This document shows, one piece after another, positions 11,545 to 23,187 of a stretch of 64,000 nt of DNA. The notes beneath the pieces are model-generated. The model was not told the DNA's origin. It saw only the letters and a program-made list of their open reading frames with translations, and searched no databases. How positions within the stretch are numbered: the first letter of the stretch is position 1; each line of letters begins with the position of its first letter. This stretch comes from Absidia repens. Lineage: Eukaryota > Mucoromycota > Mucoromycetes > Mucorales > Cunninghamellaceae. The position numbers and the translations under genes are program-made. The DNA is taken from NCBI GenBank assembly GCA_002105175.1, contig MCGE01000001.1, forward strand, positions 868,001 to 932,000, given 5' to 3'.

Positions 11545-12086
11545 TCAAGTCTTCATTAATAGCAAAACTGGGGAAGTGATTTTTGTCAATTATGGCTTAC
11601 CCCTGGTTTGATATAATTGAAGAATCCATCCTTGTCTAGAATTCCAATAGCGTATCTTGCCATCAAGCCGCCCAAAGAGTAGCCAACAATACCAAGTTTC
11701 TTGACTATCCTACCTTCCTTTGCGAGGTCCGTCACATGGGAGCGAATCTATCAGAGCGAAATAGAGAGGGATCAGCATACTGAAAGAGTATTATTTTCCA
11801 CCTCTATAGTAAAATATATTACCTTTTCAGCCAAACGTTTTCCGCATAGGTCGATTCCATCATAGGTGTACTTGCCTTGGTTCACATCTGAATTGAGCTT
11901 GCAAGGTCAAATATGAAAAACGAAGAAATATGAGCGATAGAGCAATGCATGTTGTCAAACTATTGTATTTACCACTACGACCGAGGTATCCTTCATCCTT
12001 TCACGTATACTACGTTCAATGTAAGACATGTGAGAGCCTTTTCCCCACAGACCATGCTGAAGGACGACAAGAGTGATTTCAGACAT
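10247..12086 (-). CDS. DUF676-type lipase / serine esterase (LPL1/ROG1-like)
   Basis: Eight exons: 12086-11973, 11897-11823, 11747-11601, 11506-11332, 11262-11173, 11109-11061, 10970-10546 and 10482-10247, 436 residues. The N-terminus TLVVLQHGLWGKGSHM is the oxyanion HGL(W/F)G block of the family. YTYDGIDLCGKRLAEK follows, then the nucleophile elbow GYSLGGLMARYAIG with the catalytic Ser, then FFVTFATPHMG. The remaining acid and His are in the C-terminal part (HTTHGGKAVVKHFLD is the likely His region). A hydrophobic span, YLLVPILLPFIATFGFAYIG, suggests membrane association. Yeast relatives are phospholipases or monoacylglycerol-type hydrolases on lipid droplets and membranes; the exact substrate cannot be told from sequence. 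Confidence 0.85.
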
Positions 12087-12288
12087 TTAAATCGTAAAGA
12101 CAGAAAAGAGAGCAAACATTCAATTTTTTAAAATCCGCCACTGGATATTGCTTGCTTTTGGGCAAAAAAATCATTGTCAAATAAAAATTCAAATGTGTAA
12201 AAGGAGGAGTTCTTTATTTGAAGTGGTAAAATATATAATGACAAAATAAGAATACATATGTATAGATATAAAAATAAAGTCGTACAAA

Positions 12289-14572
12289 CTAATCAACTTT
12301 GATGCTACCAAAAATCTTGCGCAGAAAGAAGAGACTGGCCAAGTAGCCTGTAGCACCAGTAAGAAGAGACAATAAAACACTGATAATAGCGGAGTAACCC
12401 AGATAAAGGATTGTGCTTGTCAAGGTATTGATATCCAGCTTGGTGAAATAATACAAAATAGAATAAAGGTAGACATAGAAGCCACAAGCAGCTGATGTCA
12501 AGAAAGAACGCCAGGACCAGTGGTAGTCTTCATTGCATAGATGGAAGTAGCACATCAACACCGTTACTTGAGCACAAGTTAAAAGAAGCACACCGAACAC
12601 TAAGAATAAGAAACCAATTCCATAGTAAATCCGATGGAACCAAATGCTGTTCATCACAAAGTATAATTCAATAAAAATCGCACAGAATGGAAGTATTCCG
12701 CCCATAAGAATAGAAGGAATACTTTGCAGGTAGATTGGCTGATCAGGAATCTGTCTTGGAATTTGATTCGTACGTACTGGAAATTCAACACGGGCTTTAC
12801 GGAGACCAATGTAAGAGCCAACTACATTCAAAGGGAAGGAGATAAGCGCATAAAGACCCAACACCACCAGCATAGTTCCAAATGGCACGGCACCTGATGA
12901 GTCAGATCCAATCAAAAAGAAATTCAATCCAGTCAAAGTACCCATGACAATACTATGAAAGGAAAAAGAATAAAGGAATAAAAATCAGGAAAAAAGGACA
13001 TCATACTAGGTTTTGTTTTTCTTCGATCTTACCAAGGGAAAAGAGTGGCAGACAACAAAATGTTCATCTTCCAAGCTTCACCGCCATTCATTTTGTAGAT
13101 ACGTGCCGAAGAATAGCCAGAGATACAACTGAAAATCATAAAGAAGATAACCATTATTGTACCAAGAGAGCCTCGATTGGAAGGTGAAAGAAACCCAAGA
13201 ATCGCAAACACTAAAGGAAAATAATCATAAAAGTCAGATTATTTTGCTTATAGAGAGCCATCATTAATAATGTTATTCGTCTATAGTTACCTAATGTCAA
13301 ACCAGTCATAGCAATCAATTGAGTTCCACTTCCAACAAGGACAGACAAAAGCATAGGACGACCAGGTGGACGGAAGACATCTCCGTGAACCAATTTCCAG
13401 CCATAATCTTCTTGAACATCTTCCTATTTCAACCCGTCACCCAATAAAATAAGCCGTGAATAAAAAAAAAAATGTTCCTCCACATTAAACTAATCTATTT
13501 ACCTGAGCCTCAAGAGCATTATAACGAGAGATATCTTTATGCAATGCGCGTAGTAAGACCATTCCCACCATACCAGTCAGGAAGAGGACAATGACGATTG
13601 AATTGACTAGTGAGAACCAGTGAATTGAAGGATCGAGAATATGAAGGTAACTATCCCATCGAGTAGCCCAAGCAGTATTGGAAGGCTATGAAGAAAGCCA
13701 CAAAAAGGAGTTTAGTGGCATGAGGAGAGGAAGAAAAGAGAAGATAGACGCGTGTATACTTACAGTCCAAATAACATCATATGTATATGCGATTCGAGTA
13801 TTACCATCTTCCTTGAGATGGAAAGTCCCATCATGTTCATCGTCACAGGTAGCGCTTGATCCATCTTGACTGAGCTTTCGATCCTTACTTGAGGGGAACA
13901 CCAAGACACCAACCACACGGTTTTTGCCGTCGGGCCGTCTGTGATAGCGAATGTTGATGACAATGTGATTATTTAACGCAGGTTGTTGTTGACCCACCAC
14001 CGATGTCCCCAGGCCATAACCAATACGATAAAAGTTTTCGCCTGTATTTTTATCGCGCACTTCATAAGCAACAGGCAGCCCGTCCACCACACCATTGATA
14101 CCATAATCATCGGCGATACGTTCATTGATGAATTGGGCATCTTGAGTAGGAATCTTGTCAGTCACACATAATACATTACATTTGGTTTCTTGCCCCATAT
14201 TCAACTATAACAATAAAAAATCAAAGCCTATTATTATATTTATACATGATATCATGTGTGTTTATTGTTTATTACCTGAAAAGGAGAAGTAAAGATACGA
14301 TCACCGAACAAGATACTGCCAAGGCTTTCCGTTTGTTTTTGAGCTCCATCTTTGGGTGTGCAAAAGTGGAAACGATCAAAGTAATAGTCGTAGGATATGA
14401 CAGATTTCACTTCAGAGTTTGACATGGGAGTGAGAGAATTGACAAAGAAAGGAACAGATTCACCATCAGCATAATCATGGGGAGCGACACCGGGCAAGTA
14501 AAAGGCATGGCTGAGGCCAAGATATAAGGCCAACACCAATACAAGCCTCGAAAGGTTTTGTCTAATCGCCAT
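12289..14572 (-). CDS. Transmembrane 9 superfamily (EMP70/TM9SF) protein
   Basis: Six exons: 14572-14276, 14204-13764, 13685-13503, 13423-13291, 13210-13033 and 12952-12289, 631 residues (TM9SF4 is about 640). A signal peptide (residues 1 to about 23, ending LSHA) precedes [11 protein letters not shown], the usual mature start. A lumenal domain with [12 protein letters not shown] is followed by nine membrane spans. Signatures are [47 protein letters not shown] and GSYIGLRKA. The C-terminus GSIKVD matches the KxD/E Golgi-retention and COPI-binding motif of the family. TM9 proteins act in Golgi and endosome trafficking, adhesion and metal handling. The start is fixed by the signal peptide. Confidence 0.93.
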
Positions 14573-15168
14573 AGCCGAGAAGAGAAGAGTATAACGAAAA
14601 GAATAAAGGTAATGGGATGAAGAGGAAAAAAAAAAAAAAAGGAAAGAAAGAAATAGTATGTAAAAAAATAGAGCTAAAAATATATAATAAACCGTTTATT
14701 CCATGTAATTGAAATGCCGCTTTTTTATTCAAGGCACCAAGCCAAAGCAAGCAGGAGATCGCCTTCCTTCAACTTTTGAGTCCGTTACTCAAAGTAGATC
14801 CAATCATTGATTATGCTATTTCTTTAAAAGGCTAAACATTTCCAATGTAGTAATATATTTTGATAGTCGAAAGCAAAGAAATAAACAATCTACAGTTTCC
14901 TTCAGTATACTGTATATATAGCATTTTTTAAAAGCGTCGCTTTTCATTTCTAGTGAGTTCATTACTATTGTATATCATGGCAAATAAAAGTCTAATATAT
15001 ATAACATAACATCAGTTCAAAAAGTATATATTTATTTTTTATTCAATAAAATTAAAGGAAAAAAAAAAGGGGGGACGAACTAAAGATAATAAATGCAGAT
15101 AACTACCTAAAGGGAAGAAAGAGAAGTGACAGAGCTAAAGATAAACTAGAAGAAAGGACGTGAATAAT
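14573..15168. other. Intergenic: TM9 promoter and LRR 3' end
   Basis: AT-rich. A 14-A run is near 14627, just upstream of the TM9 start, and an AT-rich TATATA stretch is near 14907-14917. No gene is seen. Confidence 0.45.
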
Positions 15169-16791
15169 CTATTCTAAAGCTTGATCTTCCTCCATTTGGA
15201 TAGCCGAAGCCGTTGCAGCCGCCACAATCCATTCAAAGGAGTCAGGTGAGAGGGTATGTAAGGGAGGCAGTGACGCAGCTGAGGCCATTGCTTGTGGGAG
15301 TGGCGCCGTTGTCGTTGTTGTCGGCATAGATGGTAATCGTGTTTTCTGATAATGAAGTAACCAGCATGCGGTGGAGCATAGTGTCACCTTGCACACCACC
15401 GATGAATAAATTTGATGTGATTTGACCTGGATAGCACTGAGCCATTCGTTGACGCATGACCTACCACACATATCACACGTCATTTCCAGTTGCAAATCGT
15501 CCAATATAGTAGAAGGTACATCCTTGTTGCCACCATCACTGGTCCTTTGTCTACAGTCCGCTATATACCGCATTGATAATTCTCGGAGAGATGGTACCCA
15601 TAATTCGCCCTTGTCCGTAAATATACCTTCGTGTTTACTGCTAATGATACCACTGCTGTGCTGATCTTTGCTCAAAAATAAGAGCACTGGTGCTGTTGCT
15701 GCTGAATCCAGGTTGTCTTGCTGCTCCAGCGATATTTCATTTTCGATCTCAAGAGGAGAAGAAGAAGGGTAGTTGAGCAGTTCGATCAAGGCCACATCCA
15801 TGTAAAAGTCGTTGTACGGTGACGAATAGATGGCAATTCGAGAGAGATCACGTAATCTCTGGGCATAGGTCGTTGTTGCTTTTCGATGATATTCCAAAGC
15901 CGGGTTACCAGTCAAAACCACCTGAGCACACGTTCCTAGAATGGAGGTTGGAACAATATAAATGTTGTTGTTGCTGACATTTAAAAGTTGTAGCGGTGTA
16001 ATCGTGCTGCCATAAAATCCGTTCAAAAAAGGTAAAAAAGCCAATCTGTTGGATGCCATATCAAGGGAGATGAGATTCGGACAACAAAGGAGCAAGTCAT
16101 GTGGAATATCCTTGAGTTGATTTCCTGGCATCTTCAGATGTTTCAGCGCTCGTGGAAGTGGGTACGATGGCCAATCTTGTAGCTGATTATTCGACAAGTC
16201 CAATTCCTCTAGTTGCTCCATTCCTGCCAGTCCTTCTGGTAAGTCCATCAGTCTATTTCCGCCACATTCCGATCCCAGTTGTAAAAGCACCATGTTTTGC
16301 CATAGATCAATTCGATCATCCAGTCGCTCCAATCGATTTCCACCCGCCCGTAAGGTCCTTAGATGCTGAAGTGCCATGGGGAGCTGATCTAAATTCACCA
16401 GTTGATTTTCTGAAAGGTCCAAGTGCTGTAAATTCACCAGGGTATATAAGACATCAGGAAGTTGAGTAAATTGATTGCAAGCAAGATTCAGTTGCCGGAG
16501 GTTGATGAGTTGATTCATTTCCATAGGTAGATCAGACAGACTATTTTTCGATAGATTGAGTTCCACAAGCAGGTCAGACATGTTGCTGTATGACAAAAAG
16601 TAGGGTAAAATATCTTCTGGGTGCTCCAAGTTGCGAAGTCGAAGGTTGAGAGTATCAAGGTAACTTGGGCTTTCGTCTTCTGTGGGAATATGATTGTCTT
16701 GATGTTCTCCATTGGGTGATAATGTCAAATAGCTCAAGGCGACATCCATATCAACACCGCCCAAATTTTGACCATTTGCTAAATAGGACAT
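15169..16791 (-). CDS. Leucine-rich-repeat protein with C-terminal Cys cluster
   Basis: Single exon of 540 residues. About residues 65-300 contain eight or nine leucine-rich repeats of the LxxLxLxxNxLxxLP type (for example LVELNLSKNSLSDLPMEM and LQHLDLSENQLVNLDQLP). This short LP-ending unit resembles the Ras-group or SHOC2-like class. After a variable region, residues about 432-485 carry CDMCGR and CSTACW with a further Cys between, a plausible zinc-binding pair. The last 50 residues are low-complexity. LRR domains mediate protein-protein contacts; the partner is unknown. It has no signal peptide or membrane span, so it is probably cytosolic. It is intronless, unlike its neighbours. I cannot assign it to a named gene. 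Confidence 0.8.
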   Translation of the reverse strand: MSYLANGQNLGGVDMDVALSYLTLSPNGEHQDNHIPTEDESPSYLDTLNLRLRNLEHPEDILPYFLSYSNMSDLLVELNLSKNSLSDLPMEMNQLINLRQLNLACNQFTQLPDVLYTLVNLQHLDLSENQLVNLDQLPMALQHLRTLRAGGNRLERLDDRIDLWQNMVLLQLGSECGGNRLMDLPEGLAGMEQLEELDLSNNQLQDWPSYPLPRALKHLKMPGNQLKDIPHDLLLCCPNLISLDMASNRLAFLPFLNGFYGSTITPLQLLNVSNNNIYIVPTSILGTCAQVVLTGNPALEYHRKATTTYAQRLRDLSRIAIYSSPYNDFYMDVALIELLNYPSSSPLEIENEISLEQQDNLDSAATAPVLLFLSKDQHSSGIISSKHEGIFTDKGELWVPSLRELSMRYIADCRQRTSDGGNKDVPSTILDDLQLEMTCDMCGRSCVNEWLSAIQVKSHQIYSSVVCKVTLCSTACWLLHYQKTRLPSMPTTTTTAPLPQAMASAASLPPLHTLSPDSFEWIVAAATASAIQMEEDQALE

Positions 16792-17471
16792 TTACATGAG
16801 TCAGGGGGGTGGTGAAAATTCTAGAGTGTAAGTAAGGTTGATAAAGGAAAACAAGACAAAGAGAAAAAGAAAGGAATAATGCAGATAAGGGTACGAAAAA
16901 AAAAATCTGATTACTTTTTAAAACTCCTATGATATGGGGTTAAAAGCTTTCCTTTTTCGTAGTGTGATTATGGTTTTTTGTTTACAAAAAAAAGGACTTC
17001 ACCAGTTCTTATTGGCCGTCTCTGTTTTGATTTGCACATTGTTATAACTGTAGTGAAATAATGTATCAGATGGACAGGGGTTGCATTAAGGCAGTGGTGT
17101 GCTAAAACATGATTTTCTTTTTGGATCCCCACCCCAGATTTGTGTTGTAGGCAGGATACATCGAATTTTAAGGCGCATATGATGGGCGGGTCGATCAGAA
17201 GTCAATCACAGCTCAATTCAACGCTGGGTTCAGGTACATGCCATCCCTCCCCATGCAAAACCGTGTTAAATACCTGTTTAATTGTGAATTAGCGATCTTT
17301 GCACAGGAAGATATCTGAACATATTCCTACATTTTTATTACTTGGGATATCAATTTTTGACCCATTGACCCATAGAATTTGGCATTCAGCGGATGTTGAA
17401 TTTTATTTGAAATTTTCTGGGAAGTCAAGGGTTCGTATTTTTTCATTTTTTTTGTCCTCCAAAAAAAAAAA
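16792..17471. promoter_or_regulatory. Divergent promoter region, LRR protein / flavin-reductase-like
   Basis: 680 bases with no coding signal. It holds the promoters of two divergent intronless genes, including a 12-A run immediately before the plus-strand start. Confidence 0.45.
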
Positions 17472-18473
17472 ATGACATTTGGATTTGGTACAATAAAGAC
17501 GATTCGGCGACTCTATTCAACAAACACAGCTATCAACGGCGCATTCTCTTCAAAGAAGGTGATAGACAATGTCCGTATGATGATGCGAAAAGTGCCTCAG
17601 CCAGTAGTGGTAGTGACCACTTCACAACAGGACGATCCAACCCATCGACGCGGTATCACAGTTTCATCGTTTACCTCACTTTGTCTGCATCCCGAACCTA
17701 TGGTATCCTTTTGTGTGCGAATTCCTTCAAGGGCTTCAGATCTGCTCCATGCTTCTGGAAGTATGGTGGTCAACATGCTTAGTCAAGAACAAGTTCCTCA
17801 GTCGATTGCTTTCTCTTCACCACAGGCGGAACAATTCAAGGAGGTGCCTTTTTACGACGATTCGGCAACAGGGCTGCCGGTGTTAATGGGAACTTTGGGC
17901 TCGATGCACTGCAATAAGGTGCAAGTGATTACAACTGGGGATCATGAACTCTGGATAGCCAAGGTGATCAAAGTGGACGAAGGGGTTGGAGGGCAGCTTG
18001 GAAAACGGGAAGAAGCACAGCCATTACTGTATTACGAACGTGGGTACCGTGGTGTTGGAGAACAAGTGTTTATGTCTGCATATGAAGATTGCTCTTTGGA
18101 TACTCGACACTGGATGCATCGGGCACACTTGCGAATGGCATGGAATTATTTGCGGGACACAGGTGATACGGAAAAAGCGACACCATTGATCAAGCGACAA
18201 TTACAGATCCATTTCGACAAGAACGATCACCTACAATACCATGAGACCATCACTAGTTTTTATATTCATCTGATAGATTTGGCGATCAAGGCAAACCATG
18301 GAAAGGATAAGGATGACTTTTTTGACTTTATGGAACGATTCCCTATTTTGACAAACCCCCAATCCATACAGCATTATTATTCCCCTCAATTATTGAAATC
18401 CCCCTTAGCTAGATCTTCCTTTTTATTACCTGATTTGAAACCTTTACCTATAGAATTGACTGACAAGCAATAA
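17472..18473 (+). CDS. Flavin reductase-like FMN-binding protein with C-terminal extension
   Basis: Single exon, 333 residues. Residues about 30-190 form a flavin reductase-like split barrel: MMRKVPQPVVVVTT, RRGITVSSFTSLCLHPEPMVSFCVR and ASGSMVVNMLS are the typical FMN-binding blocks, ending in an LLYYERGY segment. The first 30 residues (TIKTIRRLYSTNTAINGAF) look like a mitochondrial presequence. Residues about 205-333 (from YEDCSLDTRHWMHRAHLRMAW) are a helical extension that I do not recognise. Family members reduce flavins with NAD(P)H or act as FMN-dependent oxidoreductases; the substrate here is unknown. It is transcribed away from the LRR gene. Confidence 0.82.
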   Translation: MTFGFGTIKTIRRLYSTNTAINGAFSSKKVIDNVRMMMRKVPQPVVVVTTSQQDDPTHRRGITVSSFTSLCLHPEPMVSFCVRIPSRASDLLHASGSMVVNMLSQEQVPQSIAFSSPQAEQFKEVPFYDDSATGLPVLMGTLGSMHCNKVQVITTGDHELWIAKVIKVDEGVGGQLGKREEAQPLLYYERGYRGVGEQVFMSAYEDCSLDTRHWMHRAHLRMAWNYLRDTGDTEKATPLIKRQLQIHFDKNDHLQYHETITSFYIHLIDLAIKANHGKDKDDFFDFMERFPILTNPQSIQHYYSPQLLKSPLARSSFLLPDLKPLPIELTDKQ

Positions 18474-18718
18474 AATCCTATTTTATTACCAACGCATTGG
18501 CTGAGGCTATGCTTTCTCCAGCCTTCTTTTTATTGTTACACCATTCTTTTTTTTTTTATCATTCTTATTTACTTGGATTTTAATTTTATTTTTTCTTTTT
18601 AACTTTTTTATTCTTTTCTTTTCTTTTTTTCTTTTTTCTTTTTTTCGTATCCCCGTTCTCACTCTATTTGAACCGACTCTTTATTCCTCCTCCCTTCTAT
18701 ACTGTTTATTTAGTTTGA

Positions 18719-21446
18719 ATGGCACAGGTGGCTAATCATGAAGTTACAATTCGTCTTGTCCTGGATGAAAACCGACCCTATTTCCCAGGCGATACTATTC
18801 GTGGCAAGATAATGCTGGCCTGTCCTCGTCCCATTAGCCCTCATGGCATTCGTCTGATATGGGCTGGTGGTGTTACTATTCGACCTACTCCCCAAGACCA
18901 AGAGAATTACCTATATTTTAGACGAAACTATGCTATCAGCAATGACAAATTAGATGGGAAAAAAGTCAGCAACGGCATGGCTTACAAAGCTGCTGCTTTC
19001 GTGGAAAACTATGATACCAGTATACCTCTCCTTTTTGTCATGGATCAATCCATTACCTACTCCTTTGCGTTTGAAGTCGAAGTACCTGCTGATATACCGT
19101 TACCAAGTAGCACTGAGGTAAGAAACCTTAAATAGGAATGACGCTAGTGTTTTGATATACTAAACTTGTTTTTTATTATCTTTATTATTGTTATTATTTA
19201 TTTTATTATGGACTTTTTCATCAAGGCTGAAACGTCCATGTTAGGTGGGAAAATTGTATATACTATCGAATGCTGTTTGGATTTACTTATGGATGACCCT
19301 GCCCCTGTCCGATCTCATACTATGGTCACTGTACTTGAACATACTGATGTACGCTTACCTGAATATGCTGTGCCTCGAACTGAAGAATCTGTCTATGCTC
19401 TTTGGTTGCCTGATACTCCCAAAACAAGCCCTTGTAATTACAGAACTGCCATGCGTGCCACTCTACCCTGTCAAGCTACATCTAGAGGTAATACACGATC
19501 TTTGCATTCTTGATTTTGGCTAATCCTTTTTTTTCTAACGATATTAGGCAGTCAAGTGAATATCGTGATACATGTATGGCATAGTATTGAATTCCAACGT
19601 CCAAAAGGTGTTACCGTTAGCTTGATTCGGGTGCGCCATTTGCATTATCATGGAAGGTAAAGGAACAAGTCGAATGATAATAAATGGAAAAGAAAACCAT
19701 GTATGATTTTATTCACTAACAGGTTGATTTGTTTTGTTTCATGTACGTAGTGCTTATGCGTTTCCTGACGAAAATATTCTATCAATGCGAGCTGATGTGG
19801 ATTTGAAGCTAGACAAAAAGTTTGTACAAACTTTACATTGTACTCTACCAATCCGTGATGATATTACCCCAACCATTGGCGACTCGGCGAAACTGTTGGA
19901 AATCTCTTACAAAATCCATATCAAGGTACAATTGCAAGAAGGCACATATCAAACTCTCACTGGTGAATCCCAAAGTTTCATGTATGTTGAAATTCCCCTT
20001 CTTATCGGCACCGTCCCTTTGATGATTGGCAAGAAAATGATCACACCACGCAACAAAAACCTTACAACACGAACTATCACTAATTCCTCCAAAAAAAGCG
20101 ACGGGTCAAAAGACAACGATGGTGGATCAGTGGTTTCAACAGAACTGAGCAAGAAATCAAATGGTGGTAGTGGACTTTTTGGACGCAAGACTTCAACTAA
20201 ACAGGACTCATCCAATGAAAGGAAAAAGGGCACACTTCGAAAACTATTCAACAACTTTGGTAGCAATAGACATAGTGGCAAGGATGACTCGTCCGCCGTT
20301 ACCGTTGACAGCAGCACTCATTCCAACAATCATCCGGATGACGAACCAGTACATCAACACAGCGGAATCTCTTCAGTCAAAAATACGGATCAAGATCAAC
20401 TGGGTTCCTTCCACAATGGCTCTCAACATTCACAATCCGTTGCCCCTCCTAGAATCGAATTGGATGCAGCAACGACAAAAATGCGAGACCTTCTCACACC
20501 ACAAAGTAACACCACCAACAGCACTGAGGAACCTGTCAAAATCACCAACTCAACCGTGGAATTGAAACCTGACGAACAAGGCGATGAAATCTATGACTTT
20601 GAACTTCTTGCGTCGATAAATCGGGCGAAAGCTGAAGCTGAAGCTGCTGCTCATGCGTCTGCTACCCCTCCGGTGACTTCTGGTTCAAGTGCCACCGCAA
20701 GCAACCCTATGTTTGCCGACTCTACCCCGATAACACCTCCAGTATCGAATGGTATGACCACGACCCCGTCTCACATTGACACATCGACTTCACTGAACAC
20801 TAATACAACCAGTGGTAATGGCGGGAACCAGGAACGAGGCGATCAACAAAGCGGATCTATGAAAGACGATGATATATTTGACAATGGAAATGAAGGACGA
20901 CCACAAAGCCCAATGTCAGTACCGACGACAGTTACCTCGAATGGCGGCGTCGGTGGTCGTGGTGTCCGATATCACAACATTTTTGAATCCTCCGATGATG
21001 AAGATTACGACAACGATGATGACGATGGTGTTATTGGAGGCAACAGTGACAATGAAGAAGAAGACAAAGAAGAAGAGTCGACGAACAACAGCAATGGTAA
21101 TATGATCACCCACCATAGCCCATTTATAGACTCCAGCGACGACGAAAAAGAAAACAATGCGGATGATACCAACCCTAATACCAAAGCTGCTGCTGTCGAG
21201 GAAGAAACGCGGATTATTAAACCAACAGAAAGCGAACAACTACAAATGGATAACGACTTACCATCCTCACCATCCTCACCAATTGCACAACAGAAACGAC
21301 TGCCTCCTTCTCCACCTGAACGGCTCCCACATCAATACAGCAAACAAGATGAGGAAAGCTACAGCGACAGCGACGATTCAGATGACTCCCCGTTGACTCT
21401 CATGGTAAAACGAAGTCGACAACGCTCCAAAAGACAACAGCAGTGA
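18719..21446 (+). CDS. Arrestin-domain protein (ART/alpha-arrestin type)
   Basis: Four exons: 18719-19117, 19226-19487, 19548-19656 and 19751-21446, 821 residues. Residues 1 to about 330 make two arrestin beta-sandwiches: RPYFPGDTIRGKIML is the typical arrestin-N strand pair, and the arrestin-C part runs from TSMLGGKIVYTIE to FMYVEIPLLIGTVP. Alpha-arrestins recruit HECT ubiquitin ligases to membrane transporters for endocytosis. An LPEY sequence at residues 177-180 fits the (L/P)PxY motif read by WW domains, although it lies close to the folded domain. The remaining 490 residues are disordered: Ser/Asn-rich, with long Asp/Glu tracts and SP/TP sites. The acceptor of exon 2 (CATCAAG) is weak but keeps frame. 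RSP5, the expected partner, is at 52-55 kb. Confidence 0.85.
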
Positions 21447-21735
21447 TGTGGAATTCTTCTTTTTATTATTTATTTATTTGTTTTATACAGTGTATCATAT
21501 ATATATACTGTGTCCATTCCTTCAATTTGAAACCCCCTATTGCCTCATCCTCTTTCTTTTTTTTTCACTCTCTTCTCGCTCTTTCTCTTGATATTACAAA
21601 TATACGTCACTCCCCTTACCCCCTTCATTAGTTAACTTCCATCTATTTGTTATTTTTTATTTATTTATATATATTTGTTATCATCTTGTTTTAATTGCCT
21701 TTTATTTATCTTTGTGTTGATCATATTTTATAATG

Positions 21736-21741
21736 AATAAA
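21736..21741 (+). terminator. Arrestin gene poly(A) signal AATAAA
   Basis: AATAAA about 290 bases after the stop, followed by another AATAAA. Confidence 0.35.
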
Positions 21742-22604
21742 AAATAAAAAATTCAATATCATGTCTTCCCTTTTATATTTTTGTGTCTCTGTATTGTTTA
21801 TGATGGACGATAGCTCTTTTTTTTTTTTTTTGTCATTATTATTACTTATGGCGCAGTTCGGCAGAAACCTTAATTGTTGTGTCCAGTTTCGCATTTGCAA
21901 AAATCGGTCTACTGTGTGACAAAGGGAAAATTGTTGAAGTGTGGTTGGTTTTTGATGAAATTAGAATCCCTTTGTCACCGTTTTGACCTTCACAGGCAGT
22001 CCCAAGGGCTCCAGGACTTCAGTTTGAGTTACTTTTATTTTTATTATTATTATTATTATTATTATGCCACAAGCAAAAAATAAAAAATAAAAACGAAAAA
22101 TTACGAGCTGGATATCATATATATAGTATCTCCAGTCTAGTAGACGCTACACTGGTGACATGACCTAGGTTCAATTGATATGTATGATAGAGCGGGAATA
22201 CAGCTACGATTCATATTGAGTGAACTAAAACTGTCAGCCAATCGTTAGGCCTCAGTGAGTGGAAAAGGAAGCTAAAGATAATAGTACAAAATGATCTATA
22301 ATGGCAGCTACATGTACAGCATGACCTTCATATATTTGTTTGATTGGTCAAGCAGGAACATGAACATCCTTGAAAATAATTCTGAGTCATTCAACTAGTT
22401 TCTGAGGCAAATTGAAAAAGCAGTAGTCTTGGTGGGTGAACTGGAGACCAAATTTATAATAACACATTCACAAAACACGTACGATAACAATATATCGTTT
22501 TTAATATAACACGGGTTAGAAGGTGGTAAATAAAAGGCATATTTTATTGAAACATATTGGTAGATACTATAACTAAAGACGAGGGGTTCACTATAACAAT
22601 GGAT

Positions 22605-23040
22605 TTAAGGGAAGAATCTATTGAGAGGAAGTATGCGGGTAGGAAGGGGGGGGCGATGAAGGGTCAGATGGACGATGTTGGATTCAGAGGTAGTGGCATC
22701 CATGGTTTCACAAGGAAAAACAGTCAAGTTGGCACTGGGGACAGAGATTCCTTTCGCAAGCGCTACCTTGTAAGCTGGGTCAATGAGCGAGAAATTCAGT
22801 TCATTCTTCGAGCCTTGTGAAAAAAGCACCACTGCGACACGAGAGGGAGATTGGTCCTTAATGAGTACCATGACATCTTGCTGAGTAATGTTTCATGCAC
22901 TGACGTCTAAGAACATACTGCCAGGGGAGCGCCCTGGTTTCCAAACATAAGTGGGTACGATTTGGTGCCCCGAAGTGTCATCGTTTGAATGCTGAGTGTG
23001 GAAATGCAGAAGTGAATGTCTTTGGCGTGACCCGATCTGT
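22605..23040 (-). pseudogene. Decayed ORF, possible retroelement remnant
   Basis: One reading frame on the minus strand is open across about 145 codons except for a single TGA at about 22890. Before the stop it reads PTYVWKPGRSPGSMFLDVSA, after it NITQQDVMVLIKD and further to HLTLHRPPLPTRILPL. The composition is that of a folded protein, unlike the surrounding AT-rich DNA. It lies inside repeat copy E. It is reminiscent of the N-terminal part of LINE-type ORF1 proteins, but I cannot confirm that by eye. Confidence 0.35.
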
Positions 23041-23160
23041 GCCCAAGTTTTACCGTTTGGCCGAATGGTCGAGAGGGAGAGGAATGGGAATGGGATGAAG
23101 GGGAGGTGGGAGTTGGATCTCCAAACGTGGGTTGGAATTTGAATTGGAAAGAACCATGAA

Positions 23161-23187
23161 AGAAAAAAAAAAAAAAAAAAAAAAAAA
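23161..23187 (+). repeat. A-rich tract after a tRNA-like segment
   Basis: About 27 A residues follow, 100 bases downstream, a sequence TGGCCGAATGG (23059) that resembles a tRNA Ser/Leu A box, with a weak B-box-like GGTTGGAATTTG near 23130. The order is that of a short interspersed element. Confidence 0.35.

Noticed and set aside
23055..23140. tRNA gene
   Set aside because: Only an A-box-like word and a poor B box are present; no cloverleaf with an anticodon stem could be drawn. Kept only as a SINE hint.
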